NCBI GenBank assembly: GCA_035517615.1
Contig: DATIYM010000002.1
Location: 44,644-108,643, forward strand
Reading direction: 5' to 3'
Length of the DNA stretch: 64,000 bases
From: AG25 sp035517615
GTDB lineage: Bacteria > Gemmatimonadota > Gemmatimonadetes > Gemmatimonadales > GWC2-71-9
Shown here: in pieces, positions 53,700 to 61,927 of the stretch
How positions within the stretch are numbered: position 1 is the first letter of the stretch
Layout of the letters: every line of letters starts with the position of its first letter
Notes under the pieces: model-generated
Told to the model about the DNA's origin: nothing
Databases searched by the model: none
The model's input: only the letters and a program-made list of their open reading frames with translations
Program-made: the position numbers and the translations under genes

Positions 53700-55153
53700 T
53701 GCGGCGCGTGTGGCGAGTTGTCTTCCTCGTTCCGATCGTACTGATCGCCTCGGCTCACGTCGGCAGCCCGGACACGTACTTCGAGGGGACCGCGGGTCCT
53801 TACCCGATACGCGTCATCGTCCGCAACCCGGGCGTTGTCCCCGGGCTTGCCCAGATCGCTGTCCGCCTGCTCGTGCCGCACGCGGTCCGGCGCGTGCTCG
53901 TGCTGCCCGTGTTTTGGGATCCGAAGACGGCGGCTCCACCGCCACCCGACATTGCGGCGCGTGTCCCCGGCGATTCGTCCCTGTTCAGCGCCGCGCTCTG
54001 GCTCATGACCGGCGGCTCCTACGGCGTGCAGGTGACCGTGGAGGGTGACGCTGGCACCGGCACGGTGCTCGTTCCCGTCATGGCCCTCGCCACGCGACGC
54101 CTTTCGCTCCAACGCCCGCTCGGTATCACCCTGCTCGCGCTCGGCGCATTCCTTGTCGTGGGCGCGCTTTCGATCACCGGCGCTGCCGCCCGCGAGGCGG
54201 GGCTCGAACCCGGCAACGCGCCCGATCGACGGCTCAGGATGCGCGCCCACATCGCGAGCACGGTTGCCGCAGTGGTGATCGCGTGCGCTCTGATTGGGGG
54301 TCGAGCGTGGTGGAACGCCGTGGATGCCGCGTACCGCGGCGGCCTATATCGGCCGTTCCACGCGACTGCGAGCGTCCGGGCGAACGGCGATACCCAGGTG
54401 CTGCGCCTCGTGATCGACGACAGCGCCTGGGTCCGCATGGCGCGTGTGTGGACGCCTCTCACTCCGGACCACGGACACTTGATGCACCTGTTTCTCGTCC
54501 GCGATTCCGCTTGCGACGCGTTCGCCCATCTGCATCCCGTGCCGCTCGACTCCACCACGTTCGAGACCACGGTTCCCCCGCTGCCGCGCGGTCGCTACCG
54601 GGTGTACGCGGACATCGTCCACGAAAGCGGGCTGGCGCAGACGCTGGTGGCTGCCGTGTCGCTCGGACCCGTGGACTCGCCCAAGGTGTGGCGAGCTCCT
54701 GACGCGGACGACAGCTGGATCGAATCGACCGGCGCGGGAGGAAGTTCACGGTTCCAGTTGGCGGACGGCTCGACGATGGTTTGGGAACGCGCGGGCGGCG
54801 CGATCGTGGTCGATCAGGACGCGCCGCTGCGGTTCCGGGTCACGGGCCCGGCGGGCGAGGGCGTCGTCCTCGAGCCCTACATGGGGATGCGGGGTCATGC
54901 CATTATCACGCGGGATGACGGTCAGGTGTTCGTTCATCTTCACCCCGCTGGCACCGTCTCCATGGCCGCGTTCGAGCGGTTCGCGCGACGCAGTTCGACG
55001 GGGTCCTCAATGCCCGCCCACTCAGGCGACTCGTCTGCCGTCGTGGCGTTTCCTTACGCGTTCCCACAGCCGGGCCACTACAGGATCTGGGTTCAGGTCC
55101 GGCACGGGCGAGTGTTGACGGGCGTGTTCGATGCGGATGTTCATTCCCGGTGA
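53699..55153 (+). CDS. membrane-anchored protein with two HLHP motifs
   Basis: The 484-residue protein has an N-terminal beta domain (DTYFEGTAGPYPIRVIVRNPG), then two central membrane helices (LGITLLALGAFLVVGALSI, IASTVAAVVIACALIGG), and a large C-terminal envelope domain. That domain contains HGHLMHLFLVRD, FAHLHPV, YMGMRGHAII and VFVHLHPAG. His and Met are packed as in copper-handling proteins, suggesting metal binding; this is inference. It resembles FixH/YtkA-like or copper-associated periplasmic domains only in part. It sits between the hydrolase and the cupredoxin with one-base overlaps. Confidence 0.8.
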   Translation: MRRVWRVVFLVPIVLIASAHVGSPDTYFEGTAGPYPIRVIVRNPGVVPGLAQIAVRLLVPHAVRRVLVLPVFWDPKTAAPPPPDIAARVPGDSSLFSAALWLMTGGSYGVQVTVEGDAGTGTVLVPVMALATRRLSLQRPLGITLLALGAFLVVGALSITGAAAREAGLEPGNAPDRRLRMRAHIASTVAAVVIACALIGGRAWWNAVDAAYRGGLYRPFHATASVRANGDTQVLRLVIDDSAWVRMARVWTPLTPDHGHLMHLFLVRDSACDAFAHLHPVPLDSTTFETTVPPLPRGRYRVYADIVHESGLAQTLVAAVSLGPVDSPKVWRAPDADDSWIESTGAGGSSRFQLADGSTMVWERAGGAIVVDQDAPLRFRVTGPAGEGVVLEPYMGMRGHAIITRDDGQVFVHLHPAGTVSMAAFERFARRSSTGSSMPAHSGDSSAVVAFPYAFPQPGHYRIWVQVRHGRVLTGVFDADVHSR

Positions 55154-55512
55154 TGGCTCGGGGCACTACGATGCTGCTTGCCCGCTCGGCTACCCTGGCT
55201 GCGTTTGTGGCCACGGCCTGCGTCAGCAGTACGACGTCGACGCCTCAGTGCAGCGTGACGGTCACTGCGTCGGACGATCTAAAATTCACGCCGGCCAACG
55301 TCACCGGTGCATACGTGTGCTGGAAGAACATCGGCTCGGTCCGCCACCTTCTCTTAGCAGACGACGGATCACAAATCGGCGAATTACTGCCCGGCCAGAC
55401 TATCGCGCATACGTTCACAGCCTACGGCACGACCCGTTACGTGTGCGTACTCCATGCGGGCATGTCCGGAACGGTCACGGTCCCTAGTCCGTTTTTCGAG
55501 CGCCAACACTGA
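55153..55512 (+). CDS. cupredoxin (type-1 copper) lipoprotein
   Basis: The 119-residue protein has a lipobox (FVATAC) and a plastocyanin-like domain. The copper ligands are visible: His in GSVRHLL, Cys in YVCVLH, His directly after it (C-x2-H), and Met in AGMSG. This is the standard order for a blue copper electron carrier. Its ATG shares a base with the previous stop. As the last gene of the operon it is the best candidate electron acceptor for the GMC enzyme, an inference from position. Confidence 0.9.
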   Translation: MARGTTMLLARSATLAAFVATACVSSTTSTPQCSVTVTASDDLKFTPANVTGAYVCWKNIGSVRHLLLADDGSQIGELLPGQTIAHTFTAYGTTRYVCVLHAGMSGTVTVPSPFFERQH

Positions 55513-55794
55513 TTCGTTAGGGGGCTGCCGGATGAGCGAAGATGTGCCGACCAATTCTACGCCGGCCGTGTTACTCCCTCCGACGCCACGGCTGGCGCTG
55601 TCGTGAAGTCCGAAAACCGAATCTTGCCCTACTGGGCGACACGTCCCTTTTTTCTCACCTCTTGAACTCGGCCCCCGGGTCAACGTATCGATTGGTGCTC
55701 TGCGGGGTATCCATGTTCCTGGTGCGCAGTGCTTGGACTCACCAATCGGGCTCATCTGAAGTTCGAACGAACGTTGGAAGCTAAGGGAGCATTC

Positions 55795-56010
55795 ATGGTA
55801 ATTCGTCTATCCGGAATACTTGCGGGAGCAGCACTCATAGGCGCATGCCACGGCGTCGGGCAATCCAGTATCCCTGACCCCATGAGCAACCCAGGGATGA
55901 ACATGCGGGCGACGCCGTCTCTATCAGCTGCTCGAAAGGCCACGTTCGAACGCCATTGCGCCACGCCGTCAGACGTGGCCGCGACTTGCGCGGATGATCA
56001 GGCGCGATGA
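55795..56010 (+). CDS. small Met-rich lipoprotein
   Basis: The 71-residue protein has a lipobox (GAALIGAC) and the short stretch PMSNPGMNMRATP, which could bind a soft metal. The start has the ribosome-binding site AAGGGAG upstream. No family is recognised. It lies 282 bases after the cupredoxin gene on the same strand; nothing recognisable lies in that gap. A perfect hairpin with a T-rich tail follows. Confidence 0.6.
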   Translation: MVIRLSGILAGAALIGACHGVGQSSIPDPMSNPGMNMRATPSLSAARKATFERHCATPSDVAATCADDQAR

Positions 56011-56047
56011 GACGGTAGCTTAGGGCATTCGGGATCGAATCTGAATG

Positions 56048-56071
56048 CAACGACCCCACGTGGGGTCGTTG
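56048..56071 (+). terminator. rho-independent terminator
   Basis: CAACGACCCCAC and GTGGGGTCGTTG form a perfect palindrome, leaving a small loop at the centre, and TTCTTT follows. It lies 37 bases after the small lipoprotein stop and would end that transcript. Confidence 0.75.
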
Positions 56072-56150
56072 TTCTTTCGATGTGAAGGGAGGCTCCGGCC
56101 AGATGGTTGCGATGCCCGGCAAGTGGCCGCGGTGAGCGATGGGGGCATCG

Positions 56151-57110
56151 TCACTCCAGGGCCTCCTGAAGCCGGATGTGCGTCCGCCATGGATCCCGCG
56201 TCACCAGCGCCGGGGGCCTTCCGGCCTCGCCATCCCATTGCGCCGCGTGCCCCGCGCGCGCGAGACTTTCCGACGCGGCGTCGAGACTCGCTTTGTCAGG
56301 CAACTCGATGGTCCACTCGAGCAGCTGCGCCTCCTCTGCCCCAGGCGGCTGGGCACCGCTGCCCGCCCACGTGTTGGTCCCCAGGTGGTGGTGGTAGCCG
56401 CTGGCAGCGAGGAACAGCGCACCGGGATACTGCCACACCGTGCGATCGAAACCGAGTGCCTCCGAGTAGAAGGCCGACGCGACGGCGAGGTCCCCCACGT
56501 GCAGGTGCACGTGGCCCATCACGGTACCGGCCGGCATCCCCGTCCATGGCTCTGGTCCCGCGTCGCGGACGAGTCCCGCCACGTCCAGCGGATCGGTCGC
56601 CATCATCAGCTCGCGGCCGATCCGCCGCCACGCGCTGCGCGGGCGATCGGCATAAACTTCGATGCCGAGATTGTCCGGATCCTGGAGGTACAGCGACTCG
56701 CTGACGAGATGATCGGCCGCTCCGACACGCTCGTCGATTTCGCCCACGTGACGTAGGAACTGTCCCAACGACGGCCGATCCGGCAATAGGATGGCGAAGT
56801 GAAACAGCCCAGTGCGTCCACGGTTCGGTGCCGGCCGCACGCAGGCGCGCTCGGCGAGCTCGACGAGCGGCCTGCCGTCGCCCTGCGTCCCGAGCAGCGC
56901 ACTCGACCCGTCGCGCCGCAGTACCCGCAGGCCGAGTGTCTCCTCGTAATACGCGATCGAGCGCGCGAGATCGGCGATCTGCAGACGCACGGGTCCGATG
57001 CGGGTCCCCCGGGGGAGGCGGAAGCCGCTCGGCGGTTCGCCATAGCTGCCAGGTGTCGCGGGCTGCGCTCCCCCGGCGTCACCGAAAATGTCGTGCGTCG
57101 ATACGCCCAT
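56151..57110 (-). CDS. two-module VOC protein (extradiol-dioxygenase-like)
   Basis: The 319-residue protein has two VOC modules, RIGPVRLQIADLARSIAYYEETLGLRV at the start and MGHVHLHVGDLAVASAFYSEALGF in the middle. The metal ligands are partly visible: FHFAILLPD and GIEVYADRP in the first half, and YHHHLGTNTW in the second. This layout fits CatE/ extradiol-dioxygenase-like enzymes, although activity is not proven. ATG at 57110 is used; GTG three codons upstream (57119) is possible. Confidence 0.88.
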   Translation of the reverse strand: MGVSTHDIFGDAGGAQPATPGSYGEPPSGFRLPRGTRIGPVRLQIADLARSIAYYEETLGLRVLRRDGSSALLGTQGDGRPLVELAERACVRPAPNRGRTGLFHFAILLPDRPSLGQFLRHVGEIDERVGAADHLVSESLYLQDPDNLGIEVYADRPRSAWRRIGRELMMATDPLDVAGLVRDAGPEPWTGMPAGTVMGHVHLHVGDLAVASAFYSEALGFDRTVWQYPGALFLAASGYHHHLGTNTWAGSGAQPPGAEEAQLLEWTIELPDKASLDAASESLARAGHAAQWDGEAGRPPALVTRDPWRTHIRLQEALE

Positions 57111-57168
57111 GGAGGTCACTTCACCAGATCTCCCCGAAATTCGTTCGGCAAGCCATCCGAACGCAAAT

Positions 57169-57189
57169 GGGCGGGCACTTGACCCGCCC
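57169..57189 (-). terminator. hairpin downstream of the tRNA-like sequence
   Basis: GGGCGGG and CCCGCCC form a 7-base-pair stem with a 7-base loop. On the minus strand it is followed by ATTT, so it could end a transcript coming from the tRNA-like region at 57220-57311. Confidence 0.5.
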
Positions 57190-57219
57190 TCATTCTGTTT
57201 TGGCTGCTTGACCTAAACA

Positions 57220-57311
57220 ATCGGACGGCGGGATTTGACCGGAATGCCGCGAGCATCGAGCGAGCGGCGATTTGAACCCGCGACCCCCTGAACCCCATGC
57301 GAGTCAGGGGG
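57220..57311 (-). other. interrupted tRNA 3' end (possible attachment site)
   Basis: On the minus strand a tRNA-like 3' half reads GGTCGCGGGTTCAAATC and then breaks off. After 37 bases a second TCAAATC is followed by CCGCCGTCCGA. If the 37 bases between the two TCAAATC copies are removed, the T-arm becomes GCGGG-TTCAAAT-CCCGC, a perfect stem-loop, followed by an acceptor-like CGTCCGA. The anticodon side (CTGA...TCAG) has an oversized loop, so this is a fragment or damaged gene. It lies at the left border of the metal-gene block. Confidence 0.45.
57232..57275. repeat. 7-base direct repeat flanking the tRNA interruption
   Basis: GATTTGA occurs at 57232-57238 and again at 57269-57275, 37 bases apart. 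Collapse of the repeat restores a perfect tRNA T-arm, suggesting it arose by recombination or insertion. Confidence 0.55.
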
Positions 57312-57489
57312 ACCTCCAAAAACGTCAAGTTGTCGGTTTTCCATGGGTTCCGAGCATCGGTGCCGGAACTTTCCAGCAAAAATGCCGGACTTTGCCGGGA
57401 GAAACGGCTACCGGAACTGCCCCTTTTTCGGCCCGTCTAGTCCAGCTCAAGGACGGGGAGAGCGACCCAGGTTCCAGTCTCAGCCGGTC

Positions 57490-57951
57490 TCAGCGGCGTG
57501 CCTTTCGTAACGCGGCCTTGAAGGCCGCTAAAGTGGCCGGACTGACATGGTGCTCGATGCCCTCGGCGTCCCTCTCCGCCACGCGTTCGGGAATGCCAAG
57601 CGCGCGGAGAAATGCCACGACCGTCTCGTGGCGGGTCTTGCACTCCGCAGCCAAGTCGCGTCCTTGGCCAGTCAAAAAGATGGCGCGGTACGGCTGCGAC
57701 GTGACGAATCCAGCCCTTCGGAGCCGGCCAATCGTGCGGTTCACGGTGACATGAGTAACACCCAGCCGCTTGGCGAGATCCACGACGCGCGCTTCGCCTG
57801 CCTCCGCAAGCAAATCGGCGATCGCCTCCACGTAATCCTCCGCGATCTCCTTGGCGTGCTCGCGGCGTGTCTCGGACAGGTTCTCCGCCTGGCGCCTTGG
57901 TCCATCCAGAGCGCGAGCTCGAGCTGACGGGGTTCTCTTGGTTGAGGTCAT
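57490..57951 (-). CDS. mntR: manganese-responsive DtxR-family regulator
   Basis: The 153-residue protein closely matches the E. coli MntR type: DYVEAIADLLAEAGEARVVDLAKRLGVTHVTVNRTIGRL in the winged helix, then FLTGQGRDLAAECKTRH and AERDAEGIEHHVSPATL with the metal-binding Glu and His residues. With Mn2+ bound it should repress mntH, which is divergent. The ATG at 57951 is chosen because the upstream extension would cross the promoter. There is no C-terminal SH3 domain. Confidence 0.92.
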   Translation of the reverse strand: MTSTKRTPSARARALDGPRRQAENLSETRREHAKEIAEDYVEAIADLLAEAGEARVVDLAKRLGVTHVTVNRTIGRLRRAGFVTSQPYRAIFLTGQGRDLAAECKTRHETVVAFLRALGIPERVAERDAEGIEHHVSPATLAAFKAALRKARR

Positions 57952-57989
57952 TCGTCGCTTCGCTCCGCTATTTCCAACCGCGAACGTGC

Positions 57990-58019
57990 TTGACGGGTCG
58001 CGCCACTTGATCGTAGCAT
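57990..58019 (+). promoter_or_regulatory. promoter of mntH
   Basis: TTGACG and TAGCAT are separated by 18 bases. The -10 hexamer lies inside the palindrome at 58013-58026, so a bound regulator would cover it. The mntH ATG is 80 bases downstream. Confidence 0.55.
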
Positions 58020-58026
58020 GTGCTAC
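58013..58026. promoter_or_regulatory. palindromic operator between mntR and mntH
   Basis: GTAGCATGTGCTAC is a perfect inverted repeat (GTAGCA-TG-TGCTAC). It overlaps the -10 of the mntH promoter in the divergent region, the expected position for an MntR binding site. A half-site CTGCTACA lies about 30 bases further on. Confidence 0.6.
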
Positions 58027-58099
58027 ATTACTGAGCCAATGCAACAACGTTGACGTACTGCTACACCTCGGCGTCCTCTACCGGGAGCGTATCGGGTGA

Positions 58100-59491
58100 A
58101 TGAATAACCAACTCGCCGAGGCTTCGCATCGCGAGTCCCTCTCGCTTGACGGAGTGCACGGTACCGTAGACGTGCCCCACCATCACGCGGGCTTCTGGGA
58201 GCAATGGCGGGCGTTCGTCGGGCCGGCCATCCTCGTCAGCGTCGGCTACATGGACCCCGGTAATTGGGGCACCGATCTACAGGGCGGTGCCCAGTTCAAA
58301 TACGGACTGCTCTGGGTCGTCGCCCTCGCCAGTCTGATGGCCATCTTCATGCAAGTCATCTCTGCACGCTTGGGCGTGGTGACTGGGAAAGACCTGGCCC
58401 AATGCTGCCGCGACTGGTATCCACGGTGGACTCGGTGGCCAAACTGGTTGTTCTGCGAACTGGCGATCGGTGCCTGTGATCTGGCCGAAGTGCTCGGCAG
58501 CGCCGTTGCTCTCACCCTCATGTTCCACATCCCGCTGCTTTGGGCTGTCATCATCACGGGACTGGATGTTCTCCTGCTACTGGCCCTGCAACGCTTAGGA
58601 ATCCGCACCATCGAAGCCGTCGTACTGCTGCTCGTGGCGACCATCGGCGTTTGTTACTTCATCGAGATCTTCGTTCTACCGCAGACCCAGCCCAATTTCG
58701 CGGAGATGGGCCGCGCGCTCGTCGCGCCGAGTCTTGGTCGAGCGGGGATGCTGTACGTGGCGATCGGCATCATCGGGGCTACCGTCATGCCGCACAATCT
58801 CTACCTGCATTCGGCCCTGGTGCAGAGTCGCAAATTGCGGAAGGATGAAGGGTCTCTCCGCAGCGCCATTCGGTTCAACACCGTTGATTCAACCGCAGCA
58901 TTGACCGTGGCCTTCCTGGTCAACGCGGCCATCATGGTGCTAGCCGCGATGGTGTTCCATGGGAAGACCAGCGCAACGCTCTCACGCGGGCACGTCGTCA
59001 CGTTCAGTCCTGACAGCGACTGGATTCGCATCGCCTATCTCACGCTCGCACCCCTATTGGGAACTTCGCTTGCCAGCACGTTATTCGTCGTCGCACTCCT
59101 CGCGAGCGGGCAAAGCAGCACGATTACCGGGACGCTCGCCGGACAGGTGGTGATGGAAGGCTTCATGCACTGGAGGATCAAGCCGTGGTTACGACGGCTC
59201 ATCACCCGGACGCTGGCCATCATCCCTGCAGTCCTCATCATCGGCATTCGTGGTAACAGCAGCGTGACCGATCTGCTCATGCTCAGTCAGGTCGTGCTGG
59301 CGCTTCAGCTCCCCCTGGCCATGTTCCCGCTGCTGCAATTCACCAGTTCTCGTAGGAAGATGGGAGCATGGAAACTCGGTTGGTTCCTGTTGATTGCCGG
59401 CTGGGGAAGCGCCCTTCTGATTACCGCGATGGACGTGTGGGGATTGCCGGACTCGCTGAAGTCGGCGTGGCATGTCATCATCGGCACCTGA
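58100..59491 (+). CDS. mntH: NRAMP-family manganese transporter
   Basis: The 463-residue protein has eleven helices and the NRAMP metal site: MDPGNWGTDLQGGAQFKYGLLW in the first helix (Asp-Pro-Gly-Asn) and GATVMPHNLYLHSALVQSR in the sixth, with the metal-binding Ala/Met pair. It imports Mn2+ (and possibly Fe2+ or Zn2+) with protons. The pairing with divergent mntR and a palindrome at the promoter supports manganese. Its 3' end overlaps the next frame by 20 bases. Confidence 0.95.
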   Translation: MNNQLAEASHRESLSLDGVHGTVDVPHHHAGFWEQWRAFVGPAILVSVGYMDPGNWGTDLQGGAQFKYGLLWVVALASLMAIFMQVISARLGVVTGKDLAQCCRDWYPRWTRWPNWLFCELAIGACDLAEVLGSAVALTLMFHIPLLWAVIITGLDVLLLLALQRLGIRTIEAVVLLLVATIGVCYFIEIFVLPQTQPNFAEMGRALVAPSLGRAGMLYVAIGIIGATVMPHNLYLHSALVQSRKLRKDEGSLRSAIRFNTVDSTAALTVAFLVNAAIMVLAAMVFHGKTSATLSRGHVVTFSPDSDWIRIAYLTLAPLLGTSLASTLFVVALLASGQSSTITGTLAGQVVMEGFMHWRIKPWLRRLITRTLAIIPAVLIIGIRGNSSVTDLLMLSQVVLALQLPLAMFPLLQFTSSRRKMGAWKLGWFLLIAGWGSALLITAMDVWGLPDSLKSAWHVIIGT

Positions 59492-60281
59492 GGTTCCAAG
59501 GAGACGGCTCGAAGTCTCCTCTAGCCGAGGTTTGAAGGCGCAGCGCGTCTCTGCGCTTGTAGCCGCTCTCTTCTTCCTCGCGGACGCCACCGCCGCGCAG
59601 TCGCCCCGGGACGCCAATCCTGAACGTCCGACCTATGCCACCCATGCTTACGCCGTCGCGCCGGGATACGCGGAGCTCGAGCAGGGGCTGTCAGCGCGTG
59701 GTGTTCATTCTCTCGGTGACGCGACCAGCTGGGACGTGAACCTCAAGTTCGGCCTCTCCGCATGGGCGCAGTTCGCCCTGTTCGGGCCACTCTACCTCCG
59801 GGGCCCCGGCGGAGGCGGTGTTGGGGACATCGGAGCGGCGCTCAAAATCCGGGGAGATCTCTCCAGGCGTACCGCCGTGGCGTTCGTCTCCTCTCTCACT
59901 GCGCCGACAGGTAACATGGCGCGCGGACTTGGCGCCGGACGCTCCATCGGCAGCCTCACCGGTGTGGTAAGCACTGATCTGCCGGGTGGAATCCATCTCG
60001 ACATCAATGCCGGTCCCCAGGGGATCGGCGCCGGGGCGCCGCAATGGTTTACCTCGCTGAGCGGCGCCTACGGACACGGAGCCGCTGGGATCACGCTCGA
60101 GTCGTTCGACTTCACTGCCGGTGCTGCCGGACCGCGGTTTGCCGGTCTCCTGGGTGCCCTCACACTGCGGATCGTACCGTGGGCGGTTGCGGACGCTGGT
60201 GGCGTGCTCCATGCCGCGCCCGGTTCTCCCAATCAAGTGTTCGTGGGGCTCACGACCAACTTCGGGCGGGTCGTCCCCTAG
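59472..60281 (+). CDS. barrel-like exported protein next to mntH
   Basis: The protein has a signal-like segment (VSALVAALFFLADATAAQ) and alternating beta sequence with Gly-rich turns (YAELEQGLSARG, FVSSLTAPTGNMARGLG, ITLESFDFTAGAAG), ending VFVGLTTNFGRVVP. It resembles the transporter/Phenol_MetA_deg barrel group. An outer-membrane channel for Mn2+ (like MntX/ MnoP functions) is conceivable but not shown. ATG at 59472 overlaps mntH by 20 bases; TTG at 59532 is an alternative start. Confidence 0.7.
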   Translation: MSSSAPEVPRRRLEVSSSRGLKAQRVSALVAALFFLADATAAQSPRDANPERPTYATHAYAVAPGYAELEQGLSARGVHSLGDATSWDVNLKFGLSAWAQFALFGPLYLRGPGGGGVGDIGAALKIRGDLSRRTAVAFVSSLTAPTGNMARGLGAGRSIGSLTGVVSTDLPGGIHLDINAGPQGIGAGAPQWFTSLSGAYGHGAAGITLESFDFTAGAAGPRFAGLLGALTLRIVPWAVADAGGVLHAAPGSPNQVFVGLTTNFGRVVP

Positions 60282-60469
60282 GTGCAAGCGCTGGCCAGCA
60301 GGGACTGCGCCTGACTCATTTCAGCGGCACAAGAAACGAAGTCGTTCTCACTGAAAATATTCGGAGCGGGATGCTCCTGAGCATCAGCGTGCCCGACGTC
60401 CAATCGCCCGCGCAATATGTCGGACTCGTTCGCCAGGATGCTGCTTCGAGTGTATCGGTTTAGGTCGAC

Positions 60470-61087
60470 TCACACTCTGAATGCCGCGCCGGTCAGGTAA
60501 CCCACGAGCGCACCCAGGACCACGTCGCTCAAGAAATGCGCGCCACTAGCTATTCGCGTCAGTGCGCACCCGATGGCCATAGCGTACCACAAGATCCGTG
60601 ACTCGGGAAAGAGGCGCGCGAGCACGCTCGCCGCCGCGAACGCTACCGCGGCTTCACTGCTCGGCAGGCCGAAGGCCGAGCTCGAGAACGGCTGATCAGA
60701 CCACGGACGATACACATGCACGCCGCCCGCGAAGGCGGGGCGTTCGCGGCGGAACAACAGCTTGAGCCCTTCCGCGATGATGCCAGCCAGCACCGTCGAC
60801 CCGACGAGCCAACGTCCTCGGCGGCTAGCCTGGAATAACGATGTGCGCGCTCGGGGGACCCAGTCGTGGAGAACGAAGGTCACGCCGACGAGTGCCCAGA
60901 ACGGGACATACCCCACGAGGCGCAACATCCGTCCCCATCCGCGATTATAGATCGCGGCGTATGCGACGTGATGAAATACCCACGGGTCCGCCATCTGAGC
61001 GATGAGGAACAGGCCAAACAGGAGTGCCGAGAACAGGATTTCTCGACGCTGCATCGCGGTGGGCATTACTGTGCTAGCAAGGGCCAC
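60470..61087 (-). CDS. PAP2-family phosphatase
   Basis: The 205-residue membrane protein has the PAP2 motifs KLLFRRERP, a PSSEAAVAF block, and RIASGAHFLSDVVLG with the nucleophilic His and Asp. In the second motif the usual PSGH reads PSSE, so the acid His is replaced by Glu. It could act on C55-PP or phospholipids. It follows lgt with an overlap of 14 bases; the operon position is like PbrB, a C55-PP phosphatase in lead-resistance operons. Confidence 0.88.
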   Translation of the reverse strand: MALASTVMPTAMQRREILFSALLFGLFLIAQMADPWVFHHVAYAAIYNRGWGRMLRLVGYVPFWALVGVTFVLHDWVPRARTSLFQASRRGRWLVGSTVLAGIIAEGLKLLFRRERPAFAGGVHVYRPWSDQPFSSSAFGLPSSEAAVAFAAASVLARLFPESRILWYAMAIGCALTRIASGAHFLSDVVLGALVGYLTGAAFRV

Positions 61088-61907
61088 CCGACTCCGTCAG
61101 CTGTCCCCGAGATGATCCGGCATGGATAAACGAAGCCAGCGTTACTCCCGCGAGAATCATGAACGTGCACAGCAGCTGACCCATGCTGAAGGGACCGAGC
61201 ACGAATCCGAGCTGCTCGTCGGGCTGGCGAGTAAACTCGATGAGAAAACGGAACACTCCATAGCCGACGAGAAATGCCGCGGCGAGTAATCCGGGTCGAT
61301 ACGACCCCCGCGTGACGGCGCGTCGCTCGAGCCAGCGAATCAGCAGAAACAACACCAGTCCCTCCGCGAGCGCTTCGTAGAGTTGTGAGGGATGTCGCGG
61401 CAGATGTTCAGGATCCGTAGGGAAGACCATCGCCCAAGGGACGTGGGTGACGCGGCCGTACAGTTCCCCATTGATAAAGTTGCCCAATCGGCCGAAGCCG
61501 AGGCCGGGGGGTCCGGCCAGCGCCAACGTGTCCGCGAGCTGGAGAAATGGGACATGGTGGATACGCCCGAATAGGAGGGTCGCGAGCGTCATGCCGACCA
61601 GCGCGCCGTGAAACGACAACCCGCCGTGCCAAATGCGCAGCAGTTCCCCTGGATCGTCACGATAATGTCCGGGCTGATACACGAGGGCATACGTTAGTCG
61701 CGCCCCCACGAGCATACCTACCAGGAGATAGCCGATCAGCGCATCCAACTCCGCGGGACTGAGGACGATGAGGCCGCGTGCGACTCGATCGCGGATTAGC
61801 CGATAGCCCACGAGGTAGCCCAGCACGTACATCACGCCGTACCAGCGGATCGCGAACGGGCCAATTCGCACCAGCACCGGCGATATGCGGGGGTACGGGA
61901 TGGTCAC
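61074..61907 (-). CDS. lgt: prolipoprotein diacylglyceryl transferase
   Basis: The 277-residue membrane enzyme has the Lgt signature GRLGNFINGELYGR and HGGLSFHGALVG with the catalytic His, plus the closing FRFLIEFTRQPDEQLGF. It attaches diacylglycerol to the lipobox Cys of lipoproteins. Lgt is normally a single housekeeping gene; here it sits in an operon with a metal ATPase and a PAP2 phosphatase, so this may be a second, accessory copy. It lies 20 bases after the ATPase stop. Confidence 0.94.
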   Translation of the reverse strand: MTIPYPRISPVLVRIGPFAIRWYGVMYVLGYLVGYRLIRDRVARGLIVLSPAELDALIGYLLVGMLVGARLTYALVYQPGHYRDDPGELLRIWHGGLSFHGALVGMTLATLLFGRIHHVPFLQLADTLALAGPPGLGFGRLGNFINGELYGRVTHVPWAMVFPTDPEHLPRHPSQLYEALAEGLVLFLLIRWLERRAVTRGSYRPGLLAAAFLVGYGVFRFLIEFTRQPDEQLGFVLGPFSMGQLLCTFMILAGVTLASFIHAGSSRGQLTESGGPC

Positions 61908-61927
61908 GAGTGCCTACGCGGCCACAG

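Noticed and set aside
55542..55784. An 80-codon open frame on the + strand after the cupredoxin gene
   Set aside because: No ribosome-binding site, no motif and atypical composition; the gap is better read as non-coding.
60282..60469. A stretch reading MLLSISVPDVQSPAQYVGLV before TAG at the right
   Set aside because: It lacks a clear start and family match; it could be a relic, but the evidence is too thin to annotate.
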